Assembly: GCF_003350295.1 (NCBI RefSeq)
Contig: NZ_QLYY01000019.1
Coordinates: 82,957 to 146,956, forward strand
Length of the DNA stretch: 64,000 nucleotides
DNA from: Vibrio tetraodonis
Lineage (GTDB): Bacteria > Pseudomonadota > Gammaproteobacteria > Enterobacterales > Vibrionaceae
Reading direction: 5' to 3'
Part shown: positions 8,647 through 19,200 of the stretch, in pieces
How positions within the stretch are numbered: the first letter of the stretch is position 1
Layout of the letters: each line of letters opens with the position of its first letter
Position numbers and translations under genes: made by a program
Notes under the pieces: model-generated
Database searches by the model: none
What the model was told of the DNA's origin: nothing
Seen by the model: the letters and a program-made list of their open reading frames with translations, nothing else

Positions 8647-9240
8647 TTAGCTATTAAGAAGGCTTTCTAACTCCGCTCTGCGAGTAGTAGGAATAACTGA
8701 CCAATGTTTACCTTTTATTGCGCCTTCTAAAGCCCAGAGCAACTCAATTGACACCTCCGCAGAGTGCGTTGCCTGAATCGCCTTAAACGCCTTTACTGAC
8801 CCTACTTGTTCTAAATTTTCGACGCTATTGATTCCGGCTTTCTTTAACATACGTTCTGTTGCCAGTCGAAGATTGGGTAAATCTTTAAGTCGAGTCGGCC
8901 TAGCTTTAGCTTGTGTCGTCTTTTCTTTCTTGGCCACTTCCAGAGAGCGATAGGCTAAAGAAACCGCTCGCTCTTCACAAGATGCAATGTCATCAGTTAA
9001 CGCAAAGTATTTTGTAACGACGGGGAACCCACGTTTTTTATATACGTACGGCGTTAAGCCCTCAGTTTTAAATTGATTGGCTAGTTTGTCATCGGCACGG
9101 ATGTGTAGCTTATCGTTAACGACTAATGCGAACATTATGTCGTCTGCGAAGATGCCGAATCCGCCGAACATTGAGCGCGATTTTATCTGACCAAGCTGAT
9201 CAAAAAGTCGCATCGATTCTTTAAGTATTGGTTTATCCAT
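8647..9240 (-). CDS. tfoY: TfoX/Sxy-family regulator TfoY
   Basis: A 197-residue protein with TfoX N-terminal (residues 10-100; [20 protein letters not shown]) and C-terminal (115-195; [17 protein letters not shown]) domains. Vibrios have two paralogues: TfoX, the chitin-induced competence regulator, and TfoY, which controls motility and type VI secretion (known from V. cholerae and others). It is called TfoY because a c-di-GMP-I aptamer lies in its leader and it stands just downstream of purR, as in V. cholerae. A TATAAT on the minus strand (9271-9266), 25 bases before the ATG, suggests a second promoter that would bypass the riboswitch. Confidence 0.92.
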   Translation of the reverse strand: MDKPILKESMRLFDQLGQIKSRSMFGGFGIFADDIMFALVVNDKLHIRADDKLANQFKTEGLTPYVYKKRGFPVVTKYFALTDDIASCEERAVSLAYRSLEVAKKEKTTQAKARPTRLKDLPNLRLATERMLKKAGINSVENLEQVGSVKAFKAIQATHSAEVSIELLWALEGAIKGKHWSVIPTTRRAELESLLNS

Positions 9241-9428
9241 GCTGTTTTATCTCGGTGTATATTTTATTATACGCCACCAAAGTCAGGTCCGAGAGATTAG
9301 CAAAATAATGCAGGTAAAATGTTGATAAAGAAGTCATACATTTTTTAGAACAAACACATTTGGTTACCGAAACATCAAATCACCAGTCCATGTATTGTTT
9401 TAAACGGTATGATAGTTTGCATTTTTGC

Positions 9429-9516
9429 CCATCGGCAACTCCGCTACCTTTCAGTTCCCTGAGTCAGGCCGGAAGCTTTGCGTCCCACTCTTTCGAGATG
9501 GTTTGCCCTGTTCGTG
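9429..9516 (-). promoter_or_regulatory. Cyclic di-GMP-I riboswitch (GEMM-I, Vc2-like)
   Basis: Read on the minus strand it carries the class I signatures in order: CACGAACAGGGCAAACC, a GAAA tetraloop in CTCGAAAGAG, GGGACGCAAAGC with the tetraloop receptor, CCGGCCT, then AGGTAGCGG and GCCGATGG closing P1. This is close to the crystallised V. cholerae Vc2 aptamer, which lies before VC1722 (tfoY). About 190 bases of expression platform separate it from the tfoY ATG. An apparent plus-strand frame over this region is only the complement of the RNA. Confidence 0.95.
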
Positions 9517-9621
9517 GCATTAGTCGAACGATTCAAGAATAAATAAGATTTGAGGTAAGTATCACATCATGATTGTATAAGTGTGATGCTGCTCCAAATA
9601 TTTTGTGTTAAAATGATAGAT

Positions 9622-9649
9622 TCGGCTAATAGTTTAACTTATCAGCCGA
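9622..9649 (-). terminator. Stem-loop after purR
   Basis: TCGGCT at 9622-9627 pairs with AGCCGA at 9644-9649, with partial pairing inside the loop. It lies 8 bases past the purR stop on the minus strand. The tail is A/T-rich but not a clean T-run, so termination is plausible rather than certain. Confidence 0.45.
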
Positions 9650-9656
9650 TTTGTAT

Positions 9657-10664
9657 TCATTCACTTAGATTGTAAACCGTATCACGAACCACAATCTCTG
9701 GGTGCATTTCGAAAACACGCTTATCATGCTCTTTATCTTTGATACGTTCCAAAAGAATTTCAAACGCATTTTTACCCACGCGACGTTTAGGTTGATGCAC
9801 AGTAGTAAGTGGTGGAGAGAAGTATTCAGCGAGCTCTATATTGTCATAGCCAATAACTGAAATCTGTTCAGGTATTTGAATTCCTTTTTGCTGCAGTCTG
9901 CTCATTAGACCAAGAGCCATAGTATCATTGAAACAAAAGACAGCCGTTGGTTTGTTATCCATTACGACAATTTTATCTGCGGCTAGCACGGCAGTGTCGC
10001 ATTCGAAGTTGCCTTCGAGAATCCAGTCCTCGTTAATTTTTAGGTTAGCTTCACTCATTGCTCTGCGAAAACCTTGTATACGTTCTTGGCACGCTGCTTT
10101 CTCAAAGTGTCCACTAAGACATGCGATATCTTTATGACCGTGATCAATTAGGAATTTTGTTGCTAGATAGCCGCCTTCTTCGGAGTTATCGATTATTTTA
10201 TCGGCTTGAGAACTTTCTGGCCCCCAGTCCATGATGACTTTAGGAATATCCTTTTGGCGGTCAAGCATTTCACTGAGTTCTTCGGTTAGGTCGGAACACA
10301 TTACCAGAATACCATCAACACGTTTTTCGGCGAGCATACGTATATAATCGCGTTGCTTCTCATATATGCCACCAGTGTTACATAGTATGAGAGTGTAGCC
10401 TTGGCGGTAGCAATAGCTCTCTACACCATCGATGACTTCAGAAAAGAAAAGATTAGTAGATTGAGTGACAAGCATGCCAATAGTACGGGTACTGTTACAC
10501 TTTAGGCTTCTCGCTACAGCGCTTGGAGCGTAGTTTAATTCAGTCACTGCCTCCATCACTTTTTCTTGAGTTGCTTCAGCAACAAAGCGCGTTTTATTTA
10601 TTACATGAGAAACTGTCGTTGTAGATACGCCGGCTAAGCGTGCTACGTCTTTGATAGTGGCCAT
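9657..10664 (-). CDS. purR: LacI-family repressor PurR
   Basis: A 335-residue LacI-family repressor. The N-terminus [20 protein letters not shown] is the PurR DNA-binding helix-turn-helix, with the hinge helix near residues 48-56 (SAVARSLK) and a periplasmic-binding-like corepressor domain to the end. Known PurR binds hypoxanthine or guanine and represses purine biosynthesis genes. The position beside tfoY and torD matches V. cholerae as I recall it. I saw no clear PurR box (ACGCAAACGTTTGCGT-like) in the 200 bases upstream. Confidence 0.93.
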   Translation of the reverse strand: MATIKDVARLAGVSTTTVSHVINKTRFVAEATQEKVMEAVTELNYAPSAVARSLKCNSTRTIGMLVTQSTNLFFSEVIDGVESYCYRQGYTLILCNTGGIYEKQRDYIRMLAEKRVDGILVMCSDLTEELSEMLDRQKDIPKVIMDWGPESSQADKIIDNSEEGGYLATKFLIDHGHKDIACLSGHFEKAACQERIQGFRRAMSEANLKINEDWILEGNFECDTAVLAADKIVVMDNKPTAVFCFNDTMALGLMSRLQQKGIQIPEQISVIGYDNIELAEYFSPPLTTVHQPKRRVGKNAFEILLERIKDKEHDKRVFEMHPEIVVRDTVYNLSE

Positions 10665-10740
10665 AAGGTTCTGTCCTGTCGATGACTGCCGTGAACTTGC
10701 ATCAAAAATTTGTGTAAGTGGGCAGTAAGTATCAGAAACA

Positions 10741-10766
10741 CAAAAACCGCCCTATTTAGCGGTTTA
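10741..10766 (-). terminator. Intrinsic terminator downstream of torD
   Basis: AACCGC at 10745-10750 and GCGGTT at 10759-10764 form a stem with an 8-base loop; the minus-strand transcript then reads TTTTTG. It separates torD from purR. Confidence 0.7.
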
Positions 10767-10880
10767 TCTCTAGTTCTGTCAGTTTTTATCGTTTTCGTTC
10801 TCGATTTTATATCGCAAAGGCTTTAAGGGCAAACAAAAACCTAAATCCTAGTAGGCTTTCCATCACATATTTGTGTCTAA

Positions 10881-11528
10881 TTACTCACATTTTAGATATG
10901 AGTAATCCTGTTTGATAAACGCAAGCGTGACTTCTGTCACTGACGCATAAAAGCCGAAGTTATCCAGTTTCTGACACTTATCGACAAATAATGGGATCCA
11001 AGAGAGAAGGTGGGTTTCAATAAATTGTAATTGTTCTTGCATCGAAGTTTCCATCTCCTTTGGCTGCATTGGTTTGTTGGAGCAAATGATTAGGTGACCG
11101 AGAAAGTCTAATTCTACAGCAATGTGATCAGCTGGCTCATTAAGGTTTTTATTCACCTCTATTTGATACTGGTACATTAAGTTTTCCATTTCTGTGGCAG
11201 GTTGGCCATTGAGCAGTCCTGAATCGCCAATATAAATAGATGCGTAGGGTAGGGCAGAATCTTTATCAGATTTAAGAAATATATTACAAAAGTCAGCCGC
11301 TAGTTCGAGTTGGGCATTGTCCCTGCCAAGCACACGATTAAGCGCATCTATTAGTTTGTTTATATATGGCCTTAATTGCTCATTCTGCCCAAGTGCTGTT
11401 AGGAAGGAGCGAACATGGGGGGAATGGTACTCTTCAAGAATCTCAGCAGAAAGTTCTTTGGCGAACAAACTTGATAACCACCAATAGATTTCGGCGCGTT
11501 TCTCATTTAAGGATTTGAGGTCGTCCAT
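10881..11528 (-). CDS. torD: TorA-type molybdoenzyme chaperone TorD
   Basis: A TorD/DmsD/NarJ-family redox-enzyme maturation chaperone of 215 residues. The family recognition block is EPADHIAVELDFLGHL near the middle. TorD binds apo-TorA and its twin-arginine leader until molybdenum cofactor is inserted, for trimethylamine N-oxide respiration. The start is placed at MDDLKSLNEKR because family members begin there; an in-frame ATG at 11585 adds 19 atypical residues. It is divergent from torR across roughly 200 bases. No torA or torC lies in this window. Confidence 0.88.
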   Translation of the reverse strand: MDDLKSLNEKRAEIYWWLSSLFAKELSAEILEEYHSPHVRSFLTALGQNEQLRPYINKLIDALNRVLGRDNAQLELAADFCNIFLKSDKDSALPYASIYIGDSGLLNGQPATEMENLMYQYQIEVNKNLNEPADHIAVELDFLGHLIICSNKPMQPKEMETSMQEQLQFIETHLLSWIPLFVDKCQKLDNFGFYASVTEVTLAFIKQDYSYLKCE

Positions 11529-11726
11529 TAGATAATATTCTCCACAGCTATGTAAGCTATCTGTGATAAAACTTAGGTTACCCATAAAATATCAGTTCGA
11601 TGTAATTTAGGTTGTTTCAAATCAAAAAAAGAGTGCATATGCAGTTATAACCGACACAAATACTAGAATTATGACAGCTTATGAATAGAATACGAGTCAA
11701 TAGGTTAGGCGTATGTAGTGGTGTAA

Positions 11727-12428
11727 ATGGGTTATCACGTATTAATTGTCGAAGATGACGCAGTGACTCGTAGTAAATTGGTTGGCTATTTTCAGCATGA
11801 AGGTTATCAAGTACTTGAAGCTGAAAATGGTGAAGAGATGCGCGAATTAATAAGAAGCAGCAGTATTGACTTAGTGCTACTGGATATTAATCTGCCAGGT
11901 GAAGATGGACTTTTGCTGACTCGTGAACTTAGAAGCCAGTCAGATATAGGGATCATTTTAGTGACTGGGCGTACTGAGAACATAGATAAGATCGTTGGCC
12001 TGGAAATGGGAGCTGATGACTATGTGACCAAACCCTTTGAATTGAGAGAGTTAGTAGTTCGAGTCAAAAATTTACTCTGGCGCATAGGCTCTGCTCGCCA
12101 AGCTAAACCGGCTGCAAGCGCTAATAAGTTAGTTCGTTTTGCGCACTGGACATTCGATATACCAAGGCGTTCTCTAACAAAAGAAGGTAAGCCTGTGAAA
12201 CTGACTAAGGCAGAGTATGAGTTGTTGGTGGCGCTATCTTCTTATCCCAATCAGGTACTGAGTCGTGAGAAAATTCTTAATATGATCAGCCACAGGGTTG
12301 CAGCACCTAATGACCGCACGATAGACGTTCTCATTAGACGGATGAGAGCCAAAATGGAATGTGATCCCAAAAACCCTCAGCTATTCGTTACAGTTCATGG
12401 TGAAGGTTATATGTTCGCAGGAGAATAA
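11727..12428 (+). CDS. torR: Response regulator TorR
   Basis: OmpR-family response regulator, 233 residues. The receiver has the acidic pair in VEDDAV, phospho-acceptor D53 in LVLLDINLPGEDG and the conserved Lys in VTKPFE; the C-terminal winged helix spans about 130-232. TorR is the partner of the TorS/TorT TMAO-sensing system and activates tor operons; identity rests on similarity plus the adjacent divergent torD. An 8-of-10 match to the E. coli tor box (CTGTTCATAT) lies on the minus strand at 11678-11688, about 40 bases upstream of the start, compatible with autoregulation but weak. No sensor kinase gene is adjacent. Confidence 0.88.
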   Translation: MGYHVLIVEDDAVTRSKLVGYFQHEGYQVLEAENGEEMRELIRSSSIDLVLLDINLPGEDGLLLTRELRSQSDIGIILVTGRTENIDKIVGLEMGADDYVTKPFELRELVVRVKNLLWRIGSARQAKPAASANKLVRFAHWTFDIPRRSLTKEGKPVKLTKAEYELLVALSSYPNQVLSREKILNMISHRVAAPNDRTIDVLIRRMRAKMECDPKNPQLFVTVHGEGYMFAGE

Positions 12429-12437
12429 AATAAAGAG

Positions 12438-12460
12438 TATACCGAGACATGCTCGGTATA
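12438..12460. terminator. Bidirectional terminator between torR and elyC
   Basis: TATACCGAG / CTCGGTATA, a perfect 9-bp stem with a 5-base loop, lies between convergent stops. The tail is T-rich on the minus strand and weak on the plus strand. Confidence 0.65.
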
Positions 12461-12469
12461 CAAAGAATG

Positions 12470-13288
12470 TTAGGCGTCGCCATCAGATACAGGGTTATCA
12501 GATGCTATTCCTGCCTTGTGGTCATTGTTTGAAGCCCAGTCGCGCAGAGTTTGCCATATCAATCCGAGCGTTTCATGCCAGTAAATTTCAGTTTGTTCGA
12601 GGTAAACTGCTTTGGGCGAATATTTGGCCCAGACTTGTTCTACATTGCGTTGAGCGAGATAGTTAGTTGGTGCTGGATAGGGCTTTAATCCTGCAGAGTA
12701 AAACTCATTTAGCGCTCTTCTCATATGACTCGCTGATGTCACAATAACGAGCTTTTTCCGTTTTACAAATGCTGCGGCTTGCCGAGCCTCTTCCCACGTA
12801 TCTCTCGCTGTTTCCAACAGAATAATATCGGATTTGGCAACGCCTAAGGCTAGCGCTACTTTTGCCATCATCCTAGCGTTGCTGACATCAGATCCACCAG
12901 CATACCCAGATAAAATCAATTTTGAACCGGGATACATTCTCATCACTCTTATGCCTTCGGAAAGTCGCATTAGGCCAGTTCGGCTGAGTTCGGAAGTCGG
13001 GGGAATCTTATCGTCTACCACATGCCCACTACCAAGAACCATAACGTAATCTATCGTGTCATCTACTGGAAAGAATGCGGTATATTGACGTTCTAGGGGG
13101 AGAAGAAGCCTTGATGCAATAGGCTGAAAAGAGATCAGAAAAATACCGACAAAGGAAAAGAGAACGACAAAACACCCAGTTTTTTGCTTTCGAGTAAACA
13201 TAATGAGTGTCAGGCCTACAATCCCGATCATCAGCATGAGTGGTAAAGGCATTAACAGTGATGACACCACTTTTTTAAGCTCAAACAT
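12470..13288 (-). CDS. elyC: Envelope biogenesis factor ElyC (YcbC)
   Basis: A 272-residue protein with two N-terminal membrane helices (about 12-31 and 38-56) and a periplasmic DUF218/YdcF-type domain (about 80-245) with DYVMVLGSGHVVDDK, a middle LILSGYAGGSD block and TSASHMRRAL. In E. coli ElyC supports peptidoglycan and lipid-II metabolism at low temperature. Length and topology match. It is convergent with torR and divergent from cmoM. Confidence 0.88.
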   Translation of the reverse strand: MFELKKVVSSLLMPLPLMLMIGIVGLTLIMFTRKQKTGCFVVLFSFVGIFLISFQPIASRLLLPLERQYTAFFPVDDTIDYVMVLGSGHVVDDKIPPTSELSRTGLMRLSEGIRVMRMYPGSKLILSGYAGGSDVSNARMMAKVALALGVAKSDIILLETARDTWEEARQAAAFVKRKKLVIVTSASHMRRALNEFYSAGLKPYPAPTNYLAQRNVEQVWAKYSPKAVYLEQTEIYWHETLGLIWQTLRDWASNNDHKAGIASDNPVSDGDA

Positions 13289-13402
13289 ACTTAAATAGTC
13301 CGAAAAAACACCAATTGGTTTTAATTTAAGAGAATCTTTCTTTATATCTGCTTTCTATGTGACAAAATAGCAGAATGACACGACATAATAACTTAACCTA
13401 CC

Positions 13403-14197
13403 GTGACTGAAGATCGCAATTTCGACGACATCGCGCACAAGTTTGCAAAAAATATCTACGGGTCCGATAAAGGTGAAATACGCCAAGTGATTGTTTGGGA
13501 AGAACTTGAACAATTACTTTCCGACATTAATGGTAGCAGGAAAAGTCTCTCTGTGCTCGATGCTGGTGGAGGATTAGCGCAAATTTCTCAAAAGCTAGCT
13601 AAACTCGGACATCGAATTACTTTGTGTGATATATCTTCGGAAATGCTGCAATTAGCTCGCCAGGAGATTGAAAAAAACGGATTGCTTAAGCAGTATCGTT
13701 TGGTTCATTCCCCCGTGCAGAGCATAGGAAAGCATCTCCAAGAATCTGTTGATGTATTGATGTTCCATGCTGTGATGGAATGGTTAGTCGATCCACAAGC
13801 AGCTCTACAATACTTGCTGAATAAAGTAAAACCTGGTGGCGCTGCATCCATCATGTTCTATAACCATCACGGGTTGGTTTATAAGAATGTTGTGTGCGGT
13901 AATATCCCACATGTATTGGATGGTATGCCGCATCGAAAGAGGTTTAAATTGCAGCCACAGAGAGGACTCAAACCAGAGGAAGTGTATCAATGGATAGAGA
14001 CGTCTGGTTTTGAGATTTGTGGTAAAGCCGGTATCCGATGTTTTAGTGATTACATTGGAAACAGGGAATACATGGGTGATTTCCAACCACAAGACGTAGT
14101 GGCGCTTGAAAGAAAGTTATGTCGTCAGGAACCTTATCTATCAATGGGTCGCTACATACACGTATGGGCAAAAAAGAACAGGAATGATAATGGGTGA
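13403..14197 (+). CDS. cmoM: tRNA cmo5U34 methyltransferase CmoM (SmtA)
   Basis: A 264-residue class I SAM-dependent methyltransferase; motif I is [10 protein letters not shown] near residue 52. CmoM methylates the carboxyl of 5-carboxymethoxyuridine at tRNA position 34, giving mcmo5U, after CmoA and CmoB have made cmo5U. The start is GTG (13403). As in other gammaproteobacteria it is the first gene of the muk operon; it overlaps mukF by 8 bases. cmoA and cmoB lie 10 kb downstream on the other strand. Confidence 0.9.
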   Translation: MTEDRNFDDIAHKFAKNIYGSDKGEIRQVIVWEELEQLLSDINGSRKSLSVLDAGGGLAQISQKLAKLGHRITLCDISSEMLQLARQEIEKNGLLKQYRLVHSPVQSIGKHLQESVDVLMFHAVMEWLVDPQAALQYLLNKVKPGGAASIMFYNHHGLVYKNVVCGNIPHVLDGMPHRKRFKLQPQRGLKPEEVYQWIETSGFEICGKAGIRCFSDYIGNREYMGDFQPQDVVALERKLCRQEPYLSMGRYIHVWAKKNRNDNG

Positions 14198-15530
14198 GAT
14201 ACTTGCCAATACTGCTGCTGAACAGCCAATTGATGAACTTGTCGGGTGGGTAAAGCAGCACGACTTTTCATTAAACTTGACGACCGAGCGTTTAGCTTTC
14301 CTGATTGCAGTCGCTGTGTTGAGTAATGAAAGGTTTGACGAAGAGTTGGGTGAAGGCGAATTGCATGATGCTTTTGCCATTGTCACTCGTTTGTTTGAAT
14401 CCACAGGTGAAGCGACCGCATTTAGAGCCAACAATGCGATTAATGACATGGTAAAGCAGAGGTTAATAAGTCGCTTTACTAGCGAAATTAACGATGGTGC
14501 CAGTATTTATCGACTCTCACCATTGGCGGTTGGAGTGACTGACTACTATCTTCGCCATCGAGAGTTTTCTAAGTTGCGTCTTTCAATTCAGCTATCCTTG
14601 GTTGCTGATGAAATGTCAAAGGCGATTGAAGCAGCACAGAAAGGTGGAACGCCTGCTCATTGGAAGAAGAATGTATTTGGTGTCTTGAAATATTCTGTCG
14701 GTGAAATTTTTGATCAAATTGATCTCAACCAGCGAGTGATGGATGAGCAGCAGCAGGCAGTCAAAATTCAAATTGCTGAGCTGCTTAACAAAGATTGGCG
14801 CGAAGCCATCAATAATTGCGAAGCTTTACTTTCTGAAACCTCAAACACTCTGCGCGAGCTCCAAGACACCCTACAAGCGGCCAGTGATGAATTGCAAACT
14901 CAGATCTTAGACATTCAAGAGATTGTTTATGGGCAAGAATCGTTGCAGTTTATTGAAGAGGCGTTATTTGTATTACAAATGAAACTGGACCGGATAACCA
15001 GTTGGGGGCAGCAGGCGATTGACTTATGGATCGGCTACGACAGGCACGTGCACAAGTTTATCAGGACTGCGATTGATATGGATAAAAATCGTGCTTTCAG
15101 CACGCGTTTGCGTCAGTCAATCAAAGATTATGATGAGTCTCCTTGGTTTCTTACTTACGCCGATGCAGAAAGGTTGGTTGACCTTAGGGACGAAGCCCTA
15201 GTGTTGAGAGATGATGAAGTTACAGGTCAAGTTCCTTTGGAAGTGGAATATGAAGAATATCAAAAAGTAAATAATGAATTGTCTGAACGCATCAGTAGCA
15301 TGCTAAAAATCCACAAAGAGCAGGGAACACCAATCCACTTAGGTGTCGTATTGAAAGATTACCTAGCCCAACACCCCAGAACCCACCATTTTGATTTAGC
15401 ACGTATTGTCATTGACCAAGCAGTACGCCTCGGCTATTCCGAGTCCGATTATCAGGCGATTCAGCCTGATTGGCACGCGATCAACCAATACGGTGCAAAG
15501 GTACAAGCAAATGTCATCGACAGATACTAA
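14190..15530 (+). CDS. mukF: Chromosome partition protein MukF (kleisin)
   Basis: Kleisin subunit of the MukBEF condensin that organises the chromosome. The 446-residue protein has the N-terminal winged-helix dimerisation domain ([14 protein letters not shown]), a middle helical bundle with [20 protein letters not shown] and a C-terminal winged helix that caps the MukB head ([14 protein letters not shown]). The ATG at 14190 has AGGA 6 bases upstream; an ATG two codons earlier is also possible. It overlaps cmoM and mukE, so the operon is translationally coupled. Confidence 0.95.
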   Translation: MGEILANTAAEQPIDELVGWVKQHDFSLNLTTERLAFLIAVAVLSNERFDEELGEGELHDAFAIVTRLFESTGEATAFRANNAINDMVKQRLISRFTSEINDGASIYRLSPLAVGVTDYYLRHREFSKLRLSIQLSLVADEMSKAIEAAQKGGTPAHWKKNVFGVLKYSVGEIFDQIDLNQRVMDEQQQAVKIQIAELLNKDWREAINNCEALLSETSNTLRELQDTLQAASDELQTQILDIQEIVYGQESLQFIEEALFVLQMKLDRITSWGQQAIDLWIGYDRHVHKFIRTAIDMDKNRAFSTRLRQSIKDYDESPWFLTYADAERLVDLRDEALVLRDDEVTGQVPLEVEYEEYQKVNNELSERISSMLKIHKEQGTPIHLGVVLKDYLAQHPRTHHFDLARIVIDQAVRLGYSESDYQAIQPDWHAINQYGAKVQANVIDRY

Positions 15531-16233
15531 TGATTACATGCCAGAGAAACTGGCCAAAGCGATTTCAAATCCCTTATTTCCAATGCTAGATAGCTTATTG
15601 CGCTCTGGCAGACACATATCAACCGATGACCTCGACAATCACGCCCTGTTGTCTGATTTTGAAGTTGAATTATCTTCGTTCTACCAGCGTTACAACACTG
15701 AGCTTATCAAAGCACCTGAAGGTTTTTTCTATCTTCGTCCTCGCTCTACTTCTCTTATCAATAGAAGCGTCTTGTCTGAGTTAGATATGTTGGTTGGTAA
15801 GGTGTTGTGTTTCTTATACCTAAGCCCTGAGCGATTGGCTCATGAGGGTATTTTTACTAACCAAGAGCTTTATGAAGAGTTATTAGCCCTATCTGATGAG
15901 AAGAAACTCATGAAGCTAGTGACCAACAGAGCGACAGGCTCAGATTTAGATAAAGAGAAGCTGTTTGACAAGGTACGAACATCTCTTCGTCGCCTAAGGC
16001 GCCTTGGCATGATCATCAATATCGGTGAAACGGGCAAATTTAGTATTAGTGAATCTGTTTTTCGCTTTGGCGCTGATGTCCGTGTCGGTGATGATATTCG
16101 CGAGGCTCAACTGCGTTTGATTCGAGATGGTGAAGCCGTGGTCCATACCAAAGAACCAAGTCAAGTGAGTTTATTGACAGAAAAAAATGAAGAGTCTTAT
16201 CAGTTAGACAATGTAGAAGAAGGTGACGCATGA
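15511..16233 (+). CDS. mukE: Chromosome partition protein MukE
   Basis: KITE-type dimer that binds MukF and DNA within MukBEF. The 240-residue protein contains the conserved [35 protein letters not shown] and [13 protein letters not shown] blocks. The start [16 protein letters not shown] at 15511 aligns with E. coli MukE (MSSTNIEQVMPVKLAQ); an open frame back to 15406 lies inside mukF. It overlaps mukF by 20 bases and mukB by 4 (ATGA). Confidence 0.95.
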   Translation: MSSTDTNDYMPEKLAKAISNPLFPMLDSLLRSGRHISTDDLDNHALLSDFEVELSSFYQRYNTELIKAPEGFFYLRPRSTSLINRSVLSELDMLVGKVLCFLYLSPERLAHEGIFTNQELYEELLALSDEKKLMKLVTNRATGSDLDKEKLFDKVRTSLRRLRRLGMIINIGETGKFSISESVFRFGADVRVGDDIREAQLRLIRDGEAVVHTKEPSQVSLLTEKNEESYQLDNVEEGDA

Positions 16234-19200
16234 TTGAAAGAGGTAAATATCGATCTCTGACCATGGTCAATTGGAACGGCTTTTTTGCCAGAACATTTGA
16301 TATCGACGGTTTGGTAACCACTTTGTCAGGTGGTAATGGTGCGGGTAAATCAACCACAATGGCTGCTTTTATTACCGCACTCATTCCGGATCAAACCTTA
16401 CTGCATTTTCGCAACACAACAGAAGCAGGCAGTAGTCAATCTTCTCGAGATAAGGGGTTGTATGGTAAATTGCAGCCTGGCGCCTGCTACGCTGCTTTGG
16501 ATGTAGTCAACTCACGTAATCAACGTTTGCTTTTTGCTGTTAAGTTGCAGCAAGTAGCTGGCCGAGATAAGAAAGTTGATATCAAACCTTTTGTGATTCA
16601 AGGATTACCTAGTCACGTCAAGCCAACCGATATCTTGATTGAAAGTGTTTCCGATACCCAAGCTCGGGTGCGTCAAATTAATGAGATCAAGCAATGTATC
16701 ACTGACTATGAGGGGGTGCAGCTTAAAGTATTTAACTCGATTGTCGACTATCACGCTCAGATGTTCGAGTTTGGTGTGATCCCCAAAAAATTGCGCAACT
16801 CCGGCGATCGTTCGAAATTTTATCGATTGATTGAAGCGTCACTCTATGGTGGTATTTCTAGTGCAATTACACGCTCGCTGCGTGACTACTTGTTACCTCA
16901 AAATGGCGGGGTTAAAAAAGCCTTCCAAGATATGGAGTCGGCACTGCGAGAAAATCGCATGACACTTGAGGCTATCAAAACAACGCAAGCTGACCGAGAT
17001 TTATTTAAACACCTCATTACTGAGTCGACTAACTATGTTGCTGCTGACTATATGCGCCATGCTAATGAACGTCGCAGCAAATTAGAACAAACTCTCTCAT
17101 TTCGAGCCGAGCTGTTCGGCTCTCGAGAAACTTTGGTTGAACAAAACAATTTACTCAACCGAGTTCAACAAGAGCTTGAGCTTTTAATTGAGACGGAATC
17201 GGGCTTAGAGCAAGATTATCAGGCGGCTTCTGATCATCTGCAATTGGTACAAAATGCTCTTCGTCAGCAAGAAAAAATTGAACGCTATCAAGAGGACTTG
17301 CTAGAGCTCAGTGAGCGCCTTGAAGAGCAGATGATGGTGGTGGAAGAGGCTCAAGAACGTGTTCTCATCATCGAAGAGCAGGCTTCCATTGCTGAAGAAG
17401 AAGTGGATAGCTTAAAAACTCAGCTTGCCGATTATCAACAAGCACTAGATGTTCAGCAAACACGAGCGCTTCAATATCAGCAAGCGGTTCAAGCGTTAGA
17501 AAAAGCTAAGTTGTTACTTGGGGATGATGTACTTACCGCCGACAGCGCTCAAGCTGTTGTCTCTCACCTTAAAGAGCAAGAATCTGAGAACACCACCTCC
17601 TTACTTGCTGTCAAACACAAGCTCGATATGTCATCGGCTGCGGTTGAGCAATTTGAATTAGCTTTGCAACTGGTTAGAAAAATTTTGGGTGCTGGCGTAG
17701 AACGTAAAGAGGCTTCTACGCTTTCTAAGCAGCTCATCAATCAAGCTAGAGATGCGGAGCAAATCATTGGTAACGAAAAGCAGTGGTACGCGCAGCATCG
17801 CGACTTGGAGCGTCGTCTCAGTCAGCAACAACAGGCTAAGGAAGCGCTTGATACCTATCATAAACAGTACCATATCCAATTGACGGACGAATCCAGACTC
17901 GAACAAGAGCGTGAGGCAAAGTTGGCGCACGTCGAGTCTTTGGAACTTGAGTTGGAAACGTTGCGTGAGAGTCGAACTGACAAACGTCGTAGTGAGCAAG
18001 ATCTGTCGGCTGAGATCAAACGTTTAGAAGAGATTGCTCCTCCTTGGATCGCAGCTCATGATGCTTTAGAAAGTCTTAAAGAGCAAAGTGGCGCGGACCT
18101 ATACGATAAGCAAGCGGTTATGTCGCATATGCAAATCGTTTTGGAGCAAGAAAAGCGGCAGACATTAGAGAAAGAAAAACTAGGTGAGCGTCGAGTTCAA
18201 CTGGACAATGAGATTGAAAGGCTTGCATCGCCAGGTGGATCAAATGATCCGCGTTTGAAAGGGCTAGCGGACACACTAGGCGGTGTATTGTTATCAGAAA
18301 TCTATGATGATATCACCATTGATGATGCGCCCTATTTTAGTGCCATGTATGGCCCTTCGCGACATGCGATTGTTGTTTCAGATCTGACTGATATTGAAAC
18401 AAAACTTGTTGAACTTGATGACTGCCCTGAAGACCTTTATATCATTGAAGGTGACATTGATGCCTTTGATGATAGCTCGTTTGATGCAGAAGAGTTACAA
18501 GGTGCAGTTTGTGTTCGTATGAACGATCGACAAATGCGCTATTCGCGTCTGCCGGAGATTCCGTTGTTTGGCAGAGCAGCCCGAGAGCAGCGCTTGGAAA
18601 TATTGCGTGATGAACGAGAGGAAGTCGTTGAGCAACATGCCAAAGCCGCATTCGATTCACAGAAATTGCAGCGTCTATATCAAACGTTTAACCAATTTGT
18701 CGCACAGCATATTCAGGTAGCCTTTGAATCTGATCCAGAACAAGCTTTGGCTGCAGTTCGCGATAAGCGCAACCAAATTGTACGAGATTTGACAGACTTA
18801 GATGCGAAGGTTCAACAAAATAGCGCCAAGCTAGTCTCGAGCAAACAAGCGCTTACTTTGCTTGATAAATTAGCACCCGTCATGGTGTTAATTGAAGATG
18901 AATCATTGGCATCACGTTTTGAAGACCTTGAAGAAAAAATGGCTCAATTGGCCGACGCCAAGAGCTTTTTAACCAGTCATGCCAAGTCGATCGACCAACT
19001 GCAAAAAGTCGCTTCTGCTCTTGAGGTCGATCCGGAAGAATTTGAAGCCCTTGAAGCGGAGTACCAAGCGCAAGATTCTCAGTTACAGGAGCTCAAAAAG
19101 CGTATTTTCGCCGTATCTGATCTTGTTGAGCGTCGTCATCATTTTGCCTACTCGGACTCCATCGAATTACTCGATAGAAGTAGTGAATTAAGCGAACAAC

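Noticed and set aside
9360..9542. A 60-codon plus-strand frame beside tfoY
   Set aside because: It is the reverse complement of the c-di-GMP riboswitch and has no ribosome site or family.
12361..12666. Plus-strand frame over the end of torR and the 3' part of elyC
   Set aside because: Most of it is antisense to elyC and crosses the terminator; no family resemblance.
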